Positions 1 through 10,869 of a stretch of 64,000 bases of DNA are shown here, one piece after another. Source of the DNA: Euprymna scolopes (lineage: Eukaryota; Mollusca; Cephalopoda; Sepiida; Sepiolidae). Under the pieces are notes generated by a model. It saw only the letters and a list, made by a program, of their open reading frames with translations. It was not told the origin of the DNA and did not search any database. Where the stretch lies: positions 16,104,010 to 16,168,009 of the forward strand of contig CM044513.1 of the NCBI GenBank assembly GCA_024364805.1, given 5' to 3'. Every line of letters starts with the position of its first letter. The stretch's first letter is position 1. The position numbers were made by a program, and so were the translations under genes.

Positions 1-157
1 GGTCGCCATCTCTTTGCACTCAATGACAGTTTATTACACTAGGTTCTTAAAAAAATGTTGGCTACCTTTACAAATTTTATACTGTTCAATAAAACAATTA
101 ATATTATAATTAAATTAATTATTGTTTAATTAACTTCGCCAGTCAACCTTTTGACAC

Positions 158-370
158 TTAATTAAAAGTGTCATAGTGTGCCACATCAATGGCCAATCGC
201 GTCCAGTCCTCCGCAACGTGTAGCTTTCCTGCTTCCTGTCTGGACGGTCCAGGGTCAATTGATTGGCACTCTCGGCATTTCTCCAACACCTCCCTAACCT
301 CCTCCTCGGTGGTCTCCGGGTAAACCTCTCTGGCTAGGAATAAAGTTCGTTCTCGACCAAAGTGGTGCAT
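158..370 (-). pseudogene. Integrase N-terminal zinc-binding stub
   Basis: The segment shows the His-His...Cys-x2-Cys layout of the retroelement integrase zinc-binding domain (HHFGRERT then CRECQ), followed by the first strand of the catalytic core (DWTRLAIDVAHYDT). It sits downstream of RNase H on the minus strand, as expected. The rest of the integrase is absent from the window, which continues into AT-rich sequence at 1-157. Confidence 0.65.
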
Positions 371-666
371 TTAGTGTGACTCTTTGACTTCTTCCCCTGC
401 ACAACATACCGAGGAGACCTCCTTTCCCTGCTGCAGCCAGGCCTTCTTCACGCGTGTCATCGAATCCGCCTTGTTTTTTTTTCTGACGGGACCAACACAA
501 CAGATGCTCTCAACTGGAATTCCGCTATCAGACCGGTGAGCGCTCCGAGTCTGCGCTTGATCAGCATTTCTGCAGCACCCCTGGTCTTAACTCTCTTATC
601 GCCAGTTACTGCCGACCGAATCCACGACGCTACCGTTGTCGAATCGGTTTTGACTTCAATTATTTT

Positions 667-1917
667 CTATCCCCATTTCAGGGGCAGATTGATTCCTTTT
701 ATAGCGGCATCTAGTTCTGCTACGTTGATATGGAAGAAGTCGTTGGTTTTTCTTAACCACGCCGCATCCTCCAAAGTTACACCTCCTATCTCTAGTACGA
801 CGCCCAACGACAGGTTACTGGCATCGCACCAAACCACACCCGCGTCTTCGCCGCTGGCATACCATTTCCCTTTCACTGGGTCCTCATTCCTCACTCTCTC
901 AATGACTTCTTGCAGCATGTTCATGACCTCCTTCGTCACACGGCCCTCCCAGCCATCAGTGCCTGTTTGTCGTTTAATAAAGCTGCATGCTATCCTTATC
1001 CAGCCAGCGATAGGATAGTGCCCGACCCGCCTCACGCAGACTGAGAAGAGTTCTCGCCTCGTCAGCTCAGATCCGCCTTCGGGTATTGCATTCCCTCGTT
1101 CGAAGACAAGGCTTTCTTTTCCATCTCGCCTTAGTTTCAACCCCAGCACCGCTTCTCCATCTAAGGCCTCTGCCGGTTTTGCAGTTAACCCATACTTCTC
1201 GACATTGCTTCTTACTTTCTCTGCTGTCACCTCTGCCTCCTCCACCAGGGTGTTGTCAATGAACGAACTAGTGGCCTCCTCCACTGTACAGTCTTTGCTC
1301 AGCACTGTCTTCAGCACGGCTGTCATAATTTTGGGGGCTGAACTTAGCGCAAAGCCTAACCTCGTCAGACAATACACCCGCCCCTTGTACCGGACCAGTT
1401 GGTACTGCCAGAGTTTTTCATCTACATGGATCTGCAGATATGCCGATTTCAGATCGACAATCTTAGTGGCCCGCCCCATTCTTCTCCATTTCCTCATGCC
1501 CTCCTCACCTACGTCGATCCCCGTTCCAGTGTGGCAGGCTACGTGTCTGTTCAATTCCCTAAAATCCAGCACGGCCCTAATCTTGTTTTTGGTAGGCTGA
1601 ACAACCGCCAGTAGTGGCAACACTCCTTTTTCTTCCCCTGTCCACGGTTTCAGAATTCCTTCTTTTATCCACCTCTCCACTTCTTCCTCGAATCCTTTGC
1701 TTATTTCTCCTCGCAGGGTGTTTTCGTAGCAACCCACCTTATTCTGTAGTTCTGGGGGCCCGGAGATCAATTTCCATTCCACCGTCCACCTCACGCCAGC
1801 AAACTTCGCCAGGAAATATTTGTCTTCAATGCAGCAAACCTCCGGTTTTGGGGTTCTGACGGTTCTATCACCTTCCACTCCTGCCATACCCACTGCGCCG
1901 AGACGTCCAAACGTCAC
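667..1917 (-). pseudogene. Reverse transcriptase-RNase H segment of the minus-strand fossil
   Basis: This 416-codon open segment carries an RT fingers/palm block with the RAVLDFRELN motif, which matches the (V/L)D(Y/F)R.LN signature of LTR-element reverse transcriptases. The VDLKSAYLQI block and the palm-thumb region follow. The C-terminal part, starting near GVVWCDASNLSLGVVL, is an RNase H-like fold start. In the parent element this polyprotein would copy genomic RNA into DNA in a cytoplasmic particle. The protease-like segment lies immediately upstream and the integrase stub downstream. It is part of a fossil, not a host gene. Confidence 0.85.
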
Positions 1918-2135
1918 TTTGCCCCCTCCTGACGTAGCGCCCCCCCCAGTCGGTTAATTGCACTCATACCTACAATCTCGTCGACACCACCGACCAGATG
2001 ATTTAACACTAGGGCTTGCAGTCCAATGGGCACCCCTTGCACCATTACTTCCGCTGTCGTCTCTCCTAGGCATTTCACATCCCTGCCATCCACGGTCCTA
2101 ATAATCCTGGTTCCGCTCCATGACCTAGCTAACAA
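1914..2135 (-). pseudogene. Aspartic-protease-like segment of the minus-strand fossil
   Basis: The segment lies between the gag zinc knuckles and the RT block, where retroelement proteases sit. It contains a block ending VGMSAINRLGG, similar to the hydrophobic-hydrophobic-GMD/N-L.L.G region of the C-terminal half of retropepsin-like folds. The assignment rests mainly on position and this weak motif. Confidence 0.5.
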
Positions 2136-2266
2136 CGTTGTAGTGCAGCCTGTGTCGACAAGGGCTATGGCTTACTTCCCATTGACTACCACCGGTAACC
2201 GAGGCAATGTTCCATCATGCGCCATTTCCACACAGAAGGGGTAACCACTGGCGCAATAGCTCCCCT

Positions 2267-2998
2267 TCACTCGTTTCCCTGGTCCCGTGCAGCAACACAA
2301 TCGCGGCTAATATGCCCCACTTGTCCACATCGGTAGCACGTGATCCCCGGTCTCGGCTCTTTGCAGTCCTTGATCAGATGAGGACCCTGGCACCGGAAAC
2401 ACTTGATGGCAGGTCTCCCCTCCTGTCGCCTCGCCGGCTGCCTCTCATTCAAGTGAGGCCTCAATCACATATTTCAACTCACAGCTGCAGCCACGATTGG
2501 GCTTTTAACATTTTTCACTAGGACTCTGGCGTGGACCAAGAAATCGTCCACTTCCATAGAATGGATCCCCGTGATTCTCTGCATGTTCGCAGAGATTTCC
2601 TCTGGGGAGCCGTTCACTAGGTACAGCTTTACCGTCATCTACAGGCTCCTCCCCACGTAACCAGCCAACCCTGCCAGTCTCTTGATCTCTGCCGCAAAGA
2701 CGTCAACGGACTCGCCGGTCCACCTCAAACTTGACAGCTTGCCAAATGCTTCAAATGGGCCCTCAGCGAAGGCCAATTTAAGCCTTTGCTCCACTAAGGT
2801 CAGGTCTTCCTTGTCTTCATCTCGCATCTGCTGGTAAATCGTGAGGGCTTCCCCCTCTAAGTATAACGGCAGCAGGGTGACCGCATCTTCTATCTTTTGC
2901 GGCTTCGTCACCATTTTGAATTTCTCCAGCCACTTAATCAGGTCACCCTCCCCAGTAAAGAGTCTCAACATCTGAGTGCTCAGTCTCCACTCAGCCAT
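2267..2998 (-). pseudogene. Gag region with CCHC zinc knuckles
   Basis: The upstream part (2639-2998) starts with a methionine and has the helical gag/capsid-like pattern, with a FTGEGDLIKWLEKF block and a LPLYLEGEALTIYQQM block typical of retrotransposon gag. The downstream part (2267-2464) has two cysteine-rich CX2CX4HX4C-type zinc knuckles, which bind the element's RNA in known gag proteins. The segment is 5'-most in the element on the minus strand. The fossil status of the element applies here. Confidence 0.8.
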
Positions 2999-3391
2999 GT
3001 TAATTTGCTCGATGTGCCGAAATAGCTTGTCGCTTTCGTGACACTATTCTCCCAACTTTCACTTTCTGGTTACCACTTGACGCGTCTTCTCTCCACTCCA
3101 AAACGAACTTCTGCAACTTTAGCTTTTCTCTCCCCGAATCCGAATTTTCTCTTCTACAAATACAACTTCTCTGCTCGCAATCTAACTTCAGAATCCTTCC
3201 TTCCCCAAATCACTCCTCTTTTATCTCAAATCAGGAGCATCTCATTTGCATACCTCGTGGTCACCCTGTAGGCATATAAAGAAACAGGGCAACCATATTT
3301 GTTTCTTTCTTCTTCATTATGAACACGAGGTAAGCCACACAAAAACGAGATCGGTCGTTCTTGTTTCTTTTTTCTTCATTTACACCACAGA
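2999..3391. other. Spacer between two head-to-head retroelement fossils
   Basis: This stretch separates the minus-strand gag from the plus-strand pol fragment. It holds a TATAAA at 3275-3280 and a 21-bp near-identical direct repeat (3299-3319 and 3360-3380, both of the form TTGTTTCTT.CTTCATT). It should contain the untranslated leader, and perhaps an LTR, of one or both elements. I could not define LTR boundaries by eye. Confidence 0.4.
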
Positions 3392-5365
3392 ATGATCGGC
3401 TTTTATCGCCGATTTATACTTGCATTTAGCCGACTGGCCGCTCCCATAATAACGTTAACAAGAAAGCACGCCCGTTATAAGAGGACCCCAGAATGCCAGG
3501 CAGCTTTTGACGCCCTTAAGGGGCAGTTGACGGCTATACCGTTGGAGGCATATCCGGATCTAAGTAAGCCGATGGTTCTGTATATAGACGCAAGTGATAC
3601 GTGTATAAGGGCGGTGCTGAACCAACCGTGCCCTGAGAATTAAGGCCCCGTGCCTGGCATTACAGAGGAAATTCCGATATATTTCCTGTCACATAAGTTA
3701 TCCGAAATCCAACAGAGGTGGCCAGTGATTGGGAAATAATCTTTCGCGATTGTATATGCGGTACAAAAGCTAAATTATTATTTGAGTGGTGCTGAATTTG
3801 TGGTAAAAACTGACCACAAACCGTTGAACTATTTATTTGAGGCAGATAGGACGGACAGGAGAATCCAACAGTGGGCACTCAAGCTATCCAACTATCAGTA
3901 CTGAATTGAATACTTGCAAGGTGAAGAGAATACCTGTGCGGACCTCCTGTCCTGGATTCCAGAGCAGCTGGAATACGAAACCATCAGATTAGAACCGGGA
4001 GTGAAATATAGGACTTTTCAGGCGGGTGTGAATTATTCCTACACCTTTAAAGAAAGACCGGACCGGAGTGAGCAATATGTGGCTGTAGCTGAGCTTATAG
4101 TCGACCCATATTGGGTCGTAATAATTGAAGCCGCTCAAGAAGATATGGAATTAGCAGGGTTGAGAGCTTCAGTGAAGGAGGGTCAAACCCCAAAATACAC
4201 CCTCCACTACGACAAGCTGTATTATATTGCTGATCGAGATAGAGAAATGGGATTAAAGACCGGCCCCCCTACGGAGAGAAGTCCTGGATCAAACCCATAA
4301 GAAAGCGGGCCACTTAGACATCGAAAAGGAGTATCAGTTAATATTTAGAAATTATTATTGGCACGGACTGGTTAAAGCCGTTGTAGAATGGATAAATAGA
4401 TGAGTAACATATCAGACTCACAGTAGATACCACCAGCAGTATCCATTCCAGAAGGTGAGTTTAGACATCTCTGGACCCTACCCCTTGACAGAGCGTGGAA
4501 ATAAAAACATTGTGAGCATAGTGGGCTGGCTTACTAGCTGGCCAGAGGCTTATGCAATGCCAGATTAGACTGGCCAGTCAGTGTACGGTGTAATCCTAGG
4601 TAAGATTTATCCGAGGTGTGAGTCCCTAGAGCAACTAGTTACCGACAATGGCGCAAGGAATGTGAATAGGATTATGAAGGAAGTACTCGACGAGCTGGAT
4701 GGCCAGCATGTGTAGACTTCCCCTTTATCACCCCAGAGTAACTCCAAGGTCGAAGGATTCCACAAGACGCTGGTAGATATGCTGGGTAAGCTAGTGACTA
4801 ATAATCAGACGGAATGGGATCGGTTCCTCATACAAGCCTTAGCAGAGTGAGATTCACGATGAATGAAACATCAGAATTCTCACCATTCGAATTAGTGTTT
4901 GGAATGGATGTGGTGCTCCCGATTGATAATCTTTTAAAGCCGCGTAGGAAGTATTTGGGGGAGGAGTATCACCAAATATTGTTGGAACAGCAATATCAGA
5001 AATTTGGCCAGGCAATGAACCGTATTAAACGAGCACAGAAGTAACGGAACGCTCGAGTGAACAAAGATAGAAGGAAAGTGGAATTCAAGATAGTGGGTTC
5101 TGTGTATTATAAGGTACACACTCGAGCTGGATAAGCGTTGGACCCTTTACTATCGAATAGTGGAGCAGACTGGCCCTCTTTCATTTATAATCTGGCACCA
5201 GGTTGCTTTGAAAATAAAAAGGGTACACACCAATGTTCTGAAGTTGGAAGAATTGGAATATGATGTAAAGCTCCTCCTGCGAAGATCGGGGAGACGCCTA
5301 CGTGAGGCTACCTTGGTTGCACACCAGAAAATGGAAACCTCCGACGAGGAGAGGGAGTCCATTCA
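3392..5365 (+). mobile_element. Ty3/Gypsy pol fossil (RT end-RNase H-integrase)
   Basis: The fragment begins in the RT thumb/connection (GFYRRFI, then a block leading to YPDLSKPMVLYIDAS) and continues through RNase H (about 3700-3960). It then carries an integrase zinc-binding region (about 4290-4430), the integrase catalytic core (about 4460-4860) and a C-terminal integrase region ending near 5365. These blocks are classic Ty3/Gypsy pol. Gag, protease and most of RT are missing, so it is a 5'-truncated fossil with multiple breaks. It is divergent from the minus-strand element next to it. Confidence 0.9.
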
Positions 5366-5785
5366 ATTCGATGTAAACGTTATGAGACCGCTGATAAATC
5401 GGAATTATAAAACGACGATTACAAAACCCCCGGGAGGAATTGAAAGAGGGCGGAAATCGGCGCCAAACTGGGCGGATTTCCGAACTGAGAACTACGGAGG
5501 GCGTTGACGTTGCAGACAACCCTAGAGAGGGGGCGAATATTGGCAGTGCTGGGAGGAAGAAGACCTAATCCCGCTATCCGTATTGACACCGCGACAGAGA
5601 GGGACCCAGAAACCGCCTCTGAAAGACAGATTAAGGGGGAGCGACGGCCAGAAGGGGGGACAACATCTTATGTTGAAACTGAATCAGATCAACTTCATTT
5701 TTTTATTTTGGAATGGTGATCAGTCCTCCTACTGGGGCATTAAAATATCAAGTTTATATGAGTTGATCAAATATAAAAAGGGGGC
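5366..5785 (+). other. 3' flank of the Gypsy fossil with a purine tract
   Basis: The sequence is relatively GC-rich and still looks element-derived. A purine-rich tract near 5648-5660 could be the polypurine tract preceding a 3' LTR. I see no second LTR copy to confirm this. Confidence 0.3.
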
Positions 5786-5858
<73 letters not shown>

Positions 5859-5859
5859 A
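5786..5859. repeat. (TA)n/(TG)n microsatellite
   Basis: An alternating TA run with a short TG core near 5828-5840. Confidence 0.95.
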
Positions 5860-6104
5860 CTACTTCATTTACTCAAATGAAATTAATAGACGATAGTATA
5901 AATTTATGCGTAAATGTAAAGTATTTACTTCAAAATACTCAATATATGTATGTAGAGCTAGTTAATAAGTTATAAAATATATATGGCGATTAAGCTACAC
6001 AGAATACTTTGCGTTTAATCCACTCTAGGGCTCTTCAGCGTTATGCGCGAATTTTGTGGTTGTCTGTCGTTTTTATATGCGCACCTTCTATTAAGATGTT
6101 AGTA

Positions 6105-6270
6105 AGCCAATCAGCTTTCTCGTATCCATCGCGCCCTTCCTATCAGCCAATGAACATGCACTTATCCGACAAAGTCATATTTGACCTCTGGTTGACCTGT
6201 TCCTTTGTGTGTGCTCTATTTAGCCTGGATACCTAGTTTCTTGGTCTGTTTTAAATCTAGGTGAGTATTT
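6105..6270 (+). promoter_or_regulatory. Promoter-like cluster with a splice-donor-like end
   Basis: Two matches to the NF-Y CCAAT-box consensus lie 40 bp apart (AGCCAATCAG 6105-6114, AGCCAATGAA 6145-6154). They are followed by two TGACCT half-sites spaced by 5 bp (6182-6187, 6193-6198), which read on the minus strand as an AGGTCA direct repeat with 5-bp spacing. A TATTTAG box follows at 6217-6223, and a donor-like AG|GTGAGT at 6259-6266. The order and spacing resemble a Pol II promoter with a very short first exon. It could instead be the U3/R region of a solo LTR, because retroelement remains end about 0.5-0.7 kb upstream. The motifs are directly seen; function is inferred. Confidence 0.4.
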
Positions 6271-6280
6271 TTATGTTAGT

Positions 6281-6372
6281 TTATATATAATCATATATAT
6301 GTGTGCACATATATGTACGCACACACACACCCATATATATATATACATATATACCTACATATATGTATGATC

Positions 6373-6453
<81 letters not shown>

Positions 6454-6455
6454 CA
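6281..6455. repeat. (TA)n microsatellite
   Basis: Mixed TA/CA/TG alternating sequence with an uninterrupted TA core at about 6375-6448. Confidence 0.95.
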
Positions 6456-8139
6456 AGATGATCAATAATTGTACCTGGATAGTGGAAATTAAGAGTATTA
6501 CCTAAACAGAGGTTGTGGAGATATAAATTTAAGAATTGGAGTGGGTATTTTGAAAATGTAAGTATATGTTTTTCTTGTCTCTTACTTTTCTCTTCTCTTC
6601 ATCCTCAAGTGGAAGGATGCTCGAGAATTAGACATTTAGAAATGTTGTGAATACGGTCGGGAGTTACCTGATACCAATGGTAATGCCTCCGCCCCGCATA
6701 GGCGTTGTAGTCATTCAAAGCTGTTGTGAACGGGGATGGGAGGGAGAAATATGTGTACAATGCGTAGTAAGGTATGTTACTGCTAATGGCTGTATGTTGC
6801 ATGAATGTAAGAAGGAGCGATGCGATCAGAATATCGGGGACAATTGCATAGGTCGCAGAGGAGAGAGTGGCTGATTCGAAACCGCCTGTGATTCTGGAAA
6901 ACGCGGTGCTTGTGCTGAGGAAAACGAGACGCAACCTTAGGACCTCTCTGATGCTGAAATCCAATGCAACTGAAGACGACTTGAAGATTTTCTTTTCTTT
7001 CTTTTCTCTCTGCTTTACCTAAAATTCTTGCAGGGCGCTGAACTGATAACCGTGGAGAGAAAATCTCAGCGATACCTTGAATGACCGTCTATTGAGATGA
7101 TAAGAAGTCCTCAGTAGAAATTCTTACGAGATGCTTATGAAAGATTTGAAGTGTGAAATAAAATGGTTAAAAGACAACTGCGTAAGGGAAGAAAGATTCC
7201 GTTAGCTCAATAAAAAGCGGGTCCTTTAAAAATTGTGATTAGGGCTGCATAACTGTTTTTTTACGGGACTGTGCTGTTAATAGCATAAAGTGAAAAAAAA
7301 CCTCTTGTAAATTGTGACTGACAATAAAATACAAATATGAGTGAATTGCTGAAAAGAAAATTTAAAAGGGGAATACACCTTGTAAACGAATTAGAAAAAA
7401 ATCGATTAATTTTATTTTGGAAAAAAAGGGGCAAAACTTTTAACCAAGGGAAGTAACACTTACGAGATAATTGATGAACTTAATGTGTTTTATTGAGTGG
7501 CAAGTTTTAAATGATGATTATCTTATATTTGAATTATTAATGTGCATGTGAAAAAAGAGACAGTGTATAAGCTCGGAGGAACTCTCAACTTTTACATTTT
7601 TGATGATCTTATAAACTTTTTTGAATTGATTTGTTATGGGCTTTTGAATGAAAAAGTTGGAGAACCCTGATTAAACGGTGGATATGGGAAGGCGTATATG
7701 TAATCTTTTTGACAGGTAATTTGATGATAGAGAGAGGGATCTGTGAAAAAAATCTGACGGCGAACTGTGAAAACGAATGGGGCGGTGTGTTGAGAAATTA
7801 GACTCCCTTGCTTCTACAATACAATATAGTTTAATGGGGGGATTTGATGTAATCCCTCATTGGGGAGCTTTAGATTACGCTAGAGACCGAAGAAGGATGT
7901 ATAGCTATGCTAAGATAGCGTTTGACTGATCCCGGGAAACGGCAGGTTCCTCGGGGTTTTAGGGGTATAAATATAGATTTATTTTAATTCATTCTCAAGA
8001 TAGATATATTTGCTTTTTGGTTTGAAAAACCTGAGATATTTTGTTATTTGGAAAAACTCAACAACAGGACATGTGAGGATGTTCGGAGAACATATTGTAC
8101 TGGCTGAGTGATGGGTGATGACCTCAAGGTTAAGGTTGA
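6456..8139. other. Unrecognised stretch with a splice-acceptor-like site
   Basis: The 6600-6960 part is less AT-rich than its surroundings and has a 119-codon minus-strand open frame without recognisable features. A long pyrimidine tract (about 6988-7019) ends in TTCTTGCAG at 7025-7033, a good acceptor on the plus strand. An AATAAA follows at 7158-7163. No protein family or RNA fold was recognised in the rest. Confidence 0.35.
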
Positions 8140-8325
8140 ACCGCACACCCGCAGTTTGGGGTTTACAGTGATTTATTTGCTGAGGAGACGTTCACCCCAC
8201 CCACATCGGGTCGATACACTCAAGAATTAGTAAGATTGCTTGTTGATTTCGGGGAAACAGATCGTATAGATACTGCCGTTCCCTGGAAACAGTACTCCTC
8301 TACCTCCTCATCCTCACCCGTCTGA
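8140..8325 (+). CDS. Unidentified exon-like open frame, no start codon
   Basis: Sixty-one sense codons run from just after a stop to a TGA at 8323-8325. The predicted peptide is compositionally protein-like (FAEETFTPPTSGRYTQE..., then LVRLLVDFGETDRIDT) and ends in a serine-rich tail. The segment is clearly richer in G+C than its flanks. A CAG at 8152-8154 could be an acceptor, but no pyrimidine tract precedes it. There is no in-frame ATG, so it would have to be a terminal exon or a piece of a decayed element. I recognise no family. Confidence 0.2.
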   Translation, partial: TAHPQFGVYSDLFAEETFTPPTSGRYTQELVRLLVDFGETDRIDTAVPWKQYSSTSSSSPV

Positions 8326-8589
8326 CGCTGTCTGTTAAGAGATTTGAGACTTTGAAACACTTATTAATGACTGAATGATATTTGTAAAAACATACGTGCA
8401 TGTTTGTGAAAATTAACTCTGTAGACTAGAGTACACGGGTTTCTTTTTCTTCCTGCTTTTTACAAAGATGCGTTCATTTTTGATCTCGTAACTATGCCGT
8501 CAGTAATTTTATAACCAAAAATACTTTTTTTTTCATTATGCACATTGTATAGTTGGTAAGTGGTACTTCAGCCGTTAAATATTTTGCAA

Positions 8590-8641
8590 AAATTCTGTTT
8601 ACATTAGGGGTCTGTGGAGGTCCCTAATGTAAACAGAATTT
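8590..8641. repeat. Perfect 20-bp inverted repeat (hairpin)
   Basis: The arm at 8590-8609 is the exact reverse complement of the arm at 8622-8641, with a 12-nt loop between them. The length and perfection suggest a recent palindrome or the fold-back of a miniature inverted-repeat element. The arms contain TTTACATTAGGG and its complement. Confidence 0.9.
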
Positions 8642-9072
8642 ATTTGAAATATTAAGCGATTATGTTTTAATGGTTTAATGGTTAATGTCGACACGTTACT
8701 TATGGAAAAAACAGTTAATTCAACAACAGAAACACCTGTTAAATACAATACAAGTTCTACAATTGAATACCCACTTAAAAAAAAACGCTCAGGTAAGCTT
8801 ACTGAGGGCATTATTAGCGTCCTAATTTATTAAAAAAAATGAACGAATCGCTTAGTTAAAAAAGCAAAAACAAAGGAAACATCGTCGGTTTTCGTGGTAT
8901 TATAAACGAAAATCACAGTTAAATTTGTTTCATGATATAAATGAAATTTTAGTTGGATAGAAAGTGGGTGCTTATTTTACGTCAAATTTATATAGGGCAG
9001 TAATCCCCCATTTTGGAAAAAAGTAATTTCTTCATATCATGCCCCAAATTTAAGCTTGGAATTCGTTTTCAG
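8642..9072. other. AT-rich, no recognised feature
   Basis: No coding, RNA or repeat family was recognised. The flanking hairpin may belong to a decayed miniature element extending into this stretch. Confidence 0.4.
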
Positions 9073-9467
9073 CACCACAGGAGAGACGTTACAAGCCTTT
9101 GTTTTATCGTTACTTCCATGGAAGCGGCTCGTCTGGGCTTCAATCTCTGGTCTCCCGTCGCCGATCTTTCACGATAAACACCCGTCTAGCTTAAATGACT
9201 GTTAAAATTGTCCTTACTCTTTATCTGTGCCAAAACCAAAACGTAGAATCCATGAACAAAACTTCGTTATTAGAAGTGTACGCCTGTGTAACTCTGTTCC
9301 GTCTGCCTGTTCCCCGCCTGACTACAACTTGGATGTCTTCAACTCCAATATAAACAAATCCCTGACGAATCGCCCCCTTAAGTAGACACTTTATCAAAAT
9401 CTCAACATTAACGTACTGTGCACGCAATAACCCTTATCCCCGAGTGTATTCGGACCCTGATATGTAG
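9073..9467 (+). mobile_element. LINE family A, 3'-end fragment
   Basis: The stretch aligns by eye along its length with the end of the longer copy at 34.3-36.2 kb (35.76-36.18 kb). Shared words include AGAGACGTT, CTCTTTATC.GTGCC, and the terminal block GCAATAACCCTTATCCCC. It codes for the C-terminal tail of the LINE polyprotein on the plus strand. It is a 5'-truncated copy, the common outcome of target-primed reverse transcription. Confidence 0.8.
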
Positions 9468-9806
9468 TGTCTACCTTGTAAATAAAATTTAAAAAAAAAC
9501 ACCGCAAAACCCATAAAAGTCGTCATTTTAAAGTTTTTTAAGGAGTTAGAAAGAAACTTGACATGCACCAAATAATCTTTAAAATTATTTATCTAAAAAT
9601 TATATGGGGTAAATTCAGAGAATGATTCGCGCTATTTTTTATATCTCACGTTCACGTTTAATCAACGTTTCATGATATGTTTTTTTTTTATCCAATTGTA
9701 AGATTAAAGTACAGAATCCCCTCCCTACGTTTAGAATGACTTTTTTTTAAATAATAACGTTATTATTTCAGCACGGATCATTTTCTGCATGGGTACCAAA
9801 TATACA
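9468..9806. other. AT-rich, no recognised feature
   Basis: Nothing recognisable beyond homopolymer A and T runs. Confidence 0.4.
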
Positions 9807-10680
<874 letters not shown>

Positions 10681-10869
10681 GTGTATATGTGTGTGTGTGT
10701 ATATATATATATATATNNNNNNNNNNNNNNNNNNNNNNNNNNNNNNNNNNNNNNNNNNNNNNNNNNNNNNNNNNNNNNNNNNNNNNNNNNNNNNNNNNNN
10801 NNNNNNNNNNNNNNNNNNNNNNNNNNNNNNNNNNNNNNNNNNNNNNNNNNNNNNNNTATATATATATAT
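10681..10869. repeat. (TG)n-(TA)n microsatellite containing an assembly gap
   Basis: TG then TA alternation interrupted by 140 N (10717-10856). The array continues on both sides, so the gap is most simply unresolved TA repeat. Confidence 0.95.

Larger units (their letters stand above)
158..2998 (-). mobile_element. LTR-retrotransposon fossil, Ty3/Gypsy-like (gag-PR-RT-RH-IN)
   Basis: Read on the minus strand, the parts follow the order expected of a Ty3/Gypsy-type element. A gag region lies at about 2639-2998, CCHC zinc knuckles at 2267-2464, an aspartic-protease-like segment at 1914-2135, reverse transcriptase plus RNase H at 667-1917, and the zinc-binding start of an integrase at 158-370. 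The RT-RH-integrase order fits Ty3/Gypsy or BEL/Pao; the RT block resembles Ty3/Gypsy more. The element is broken: it has several breaks and lacks most of the integrase and a recognisable 3' LTR. The long open RT segment suggests moderate rather than great age. A related but more decayed fossil lies at 48.0-50.3 kb. I am sure of the LTR-retroelement assignment and less sure of the clade. Confidence 0.85.

Noticed and set aside
536-1018. 160-codon plus-strand open frame
   Set aside because: It is the antisense shadow of the minus-strand RT segment.
6605-6964. 119-codon minus-strand open frame
   Set aside because: No motif recognised, and the strand opposes the nearby promoter-like and acceptor signals. 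It is kept only as a note in the region entry.
7090-7145. Possible C/D-box snoRNA (GATGATAA and nearby CTGA)
   Set aside because: The C-box word is off consensus and no D box lies at a fitting distance.
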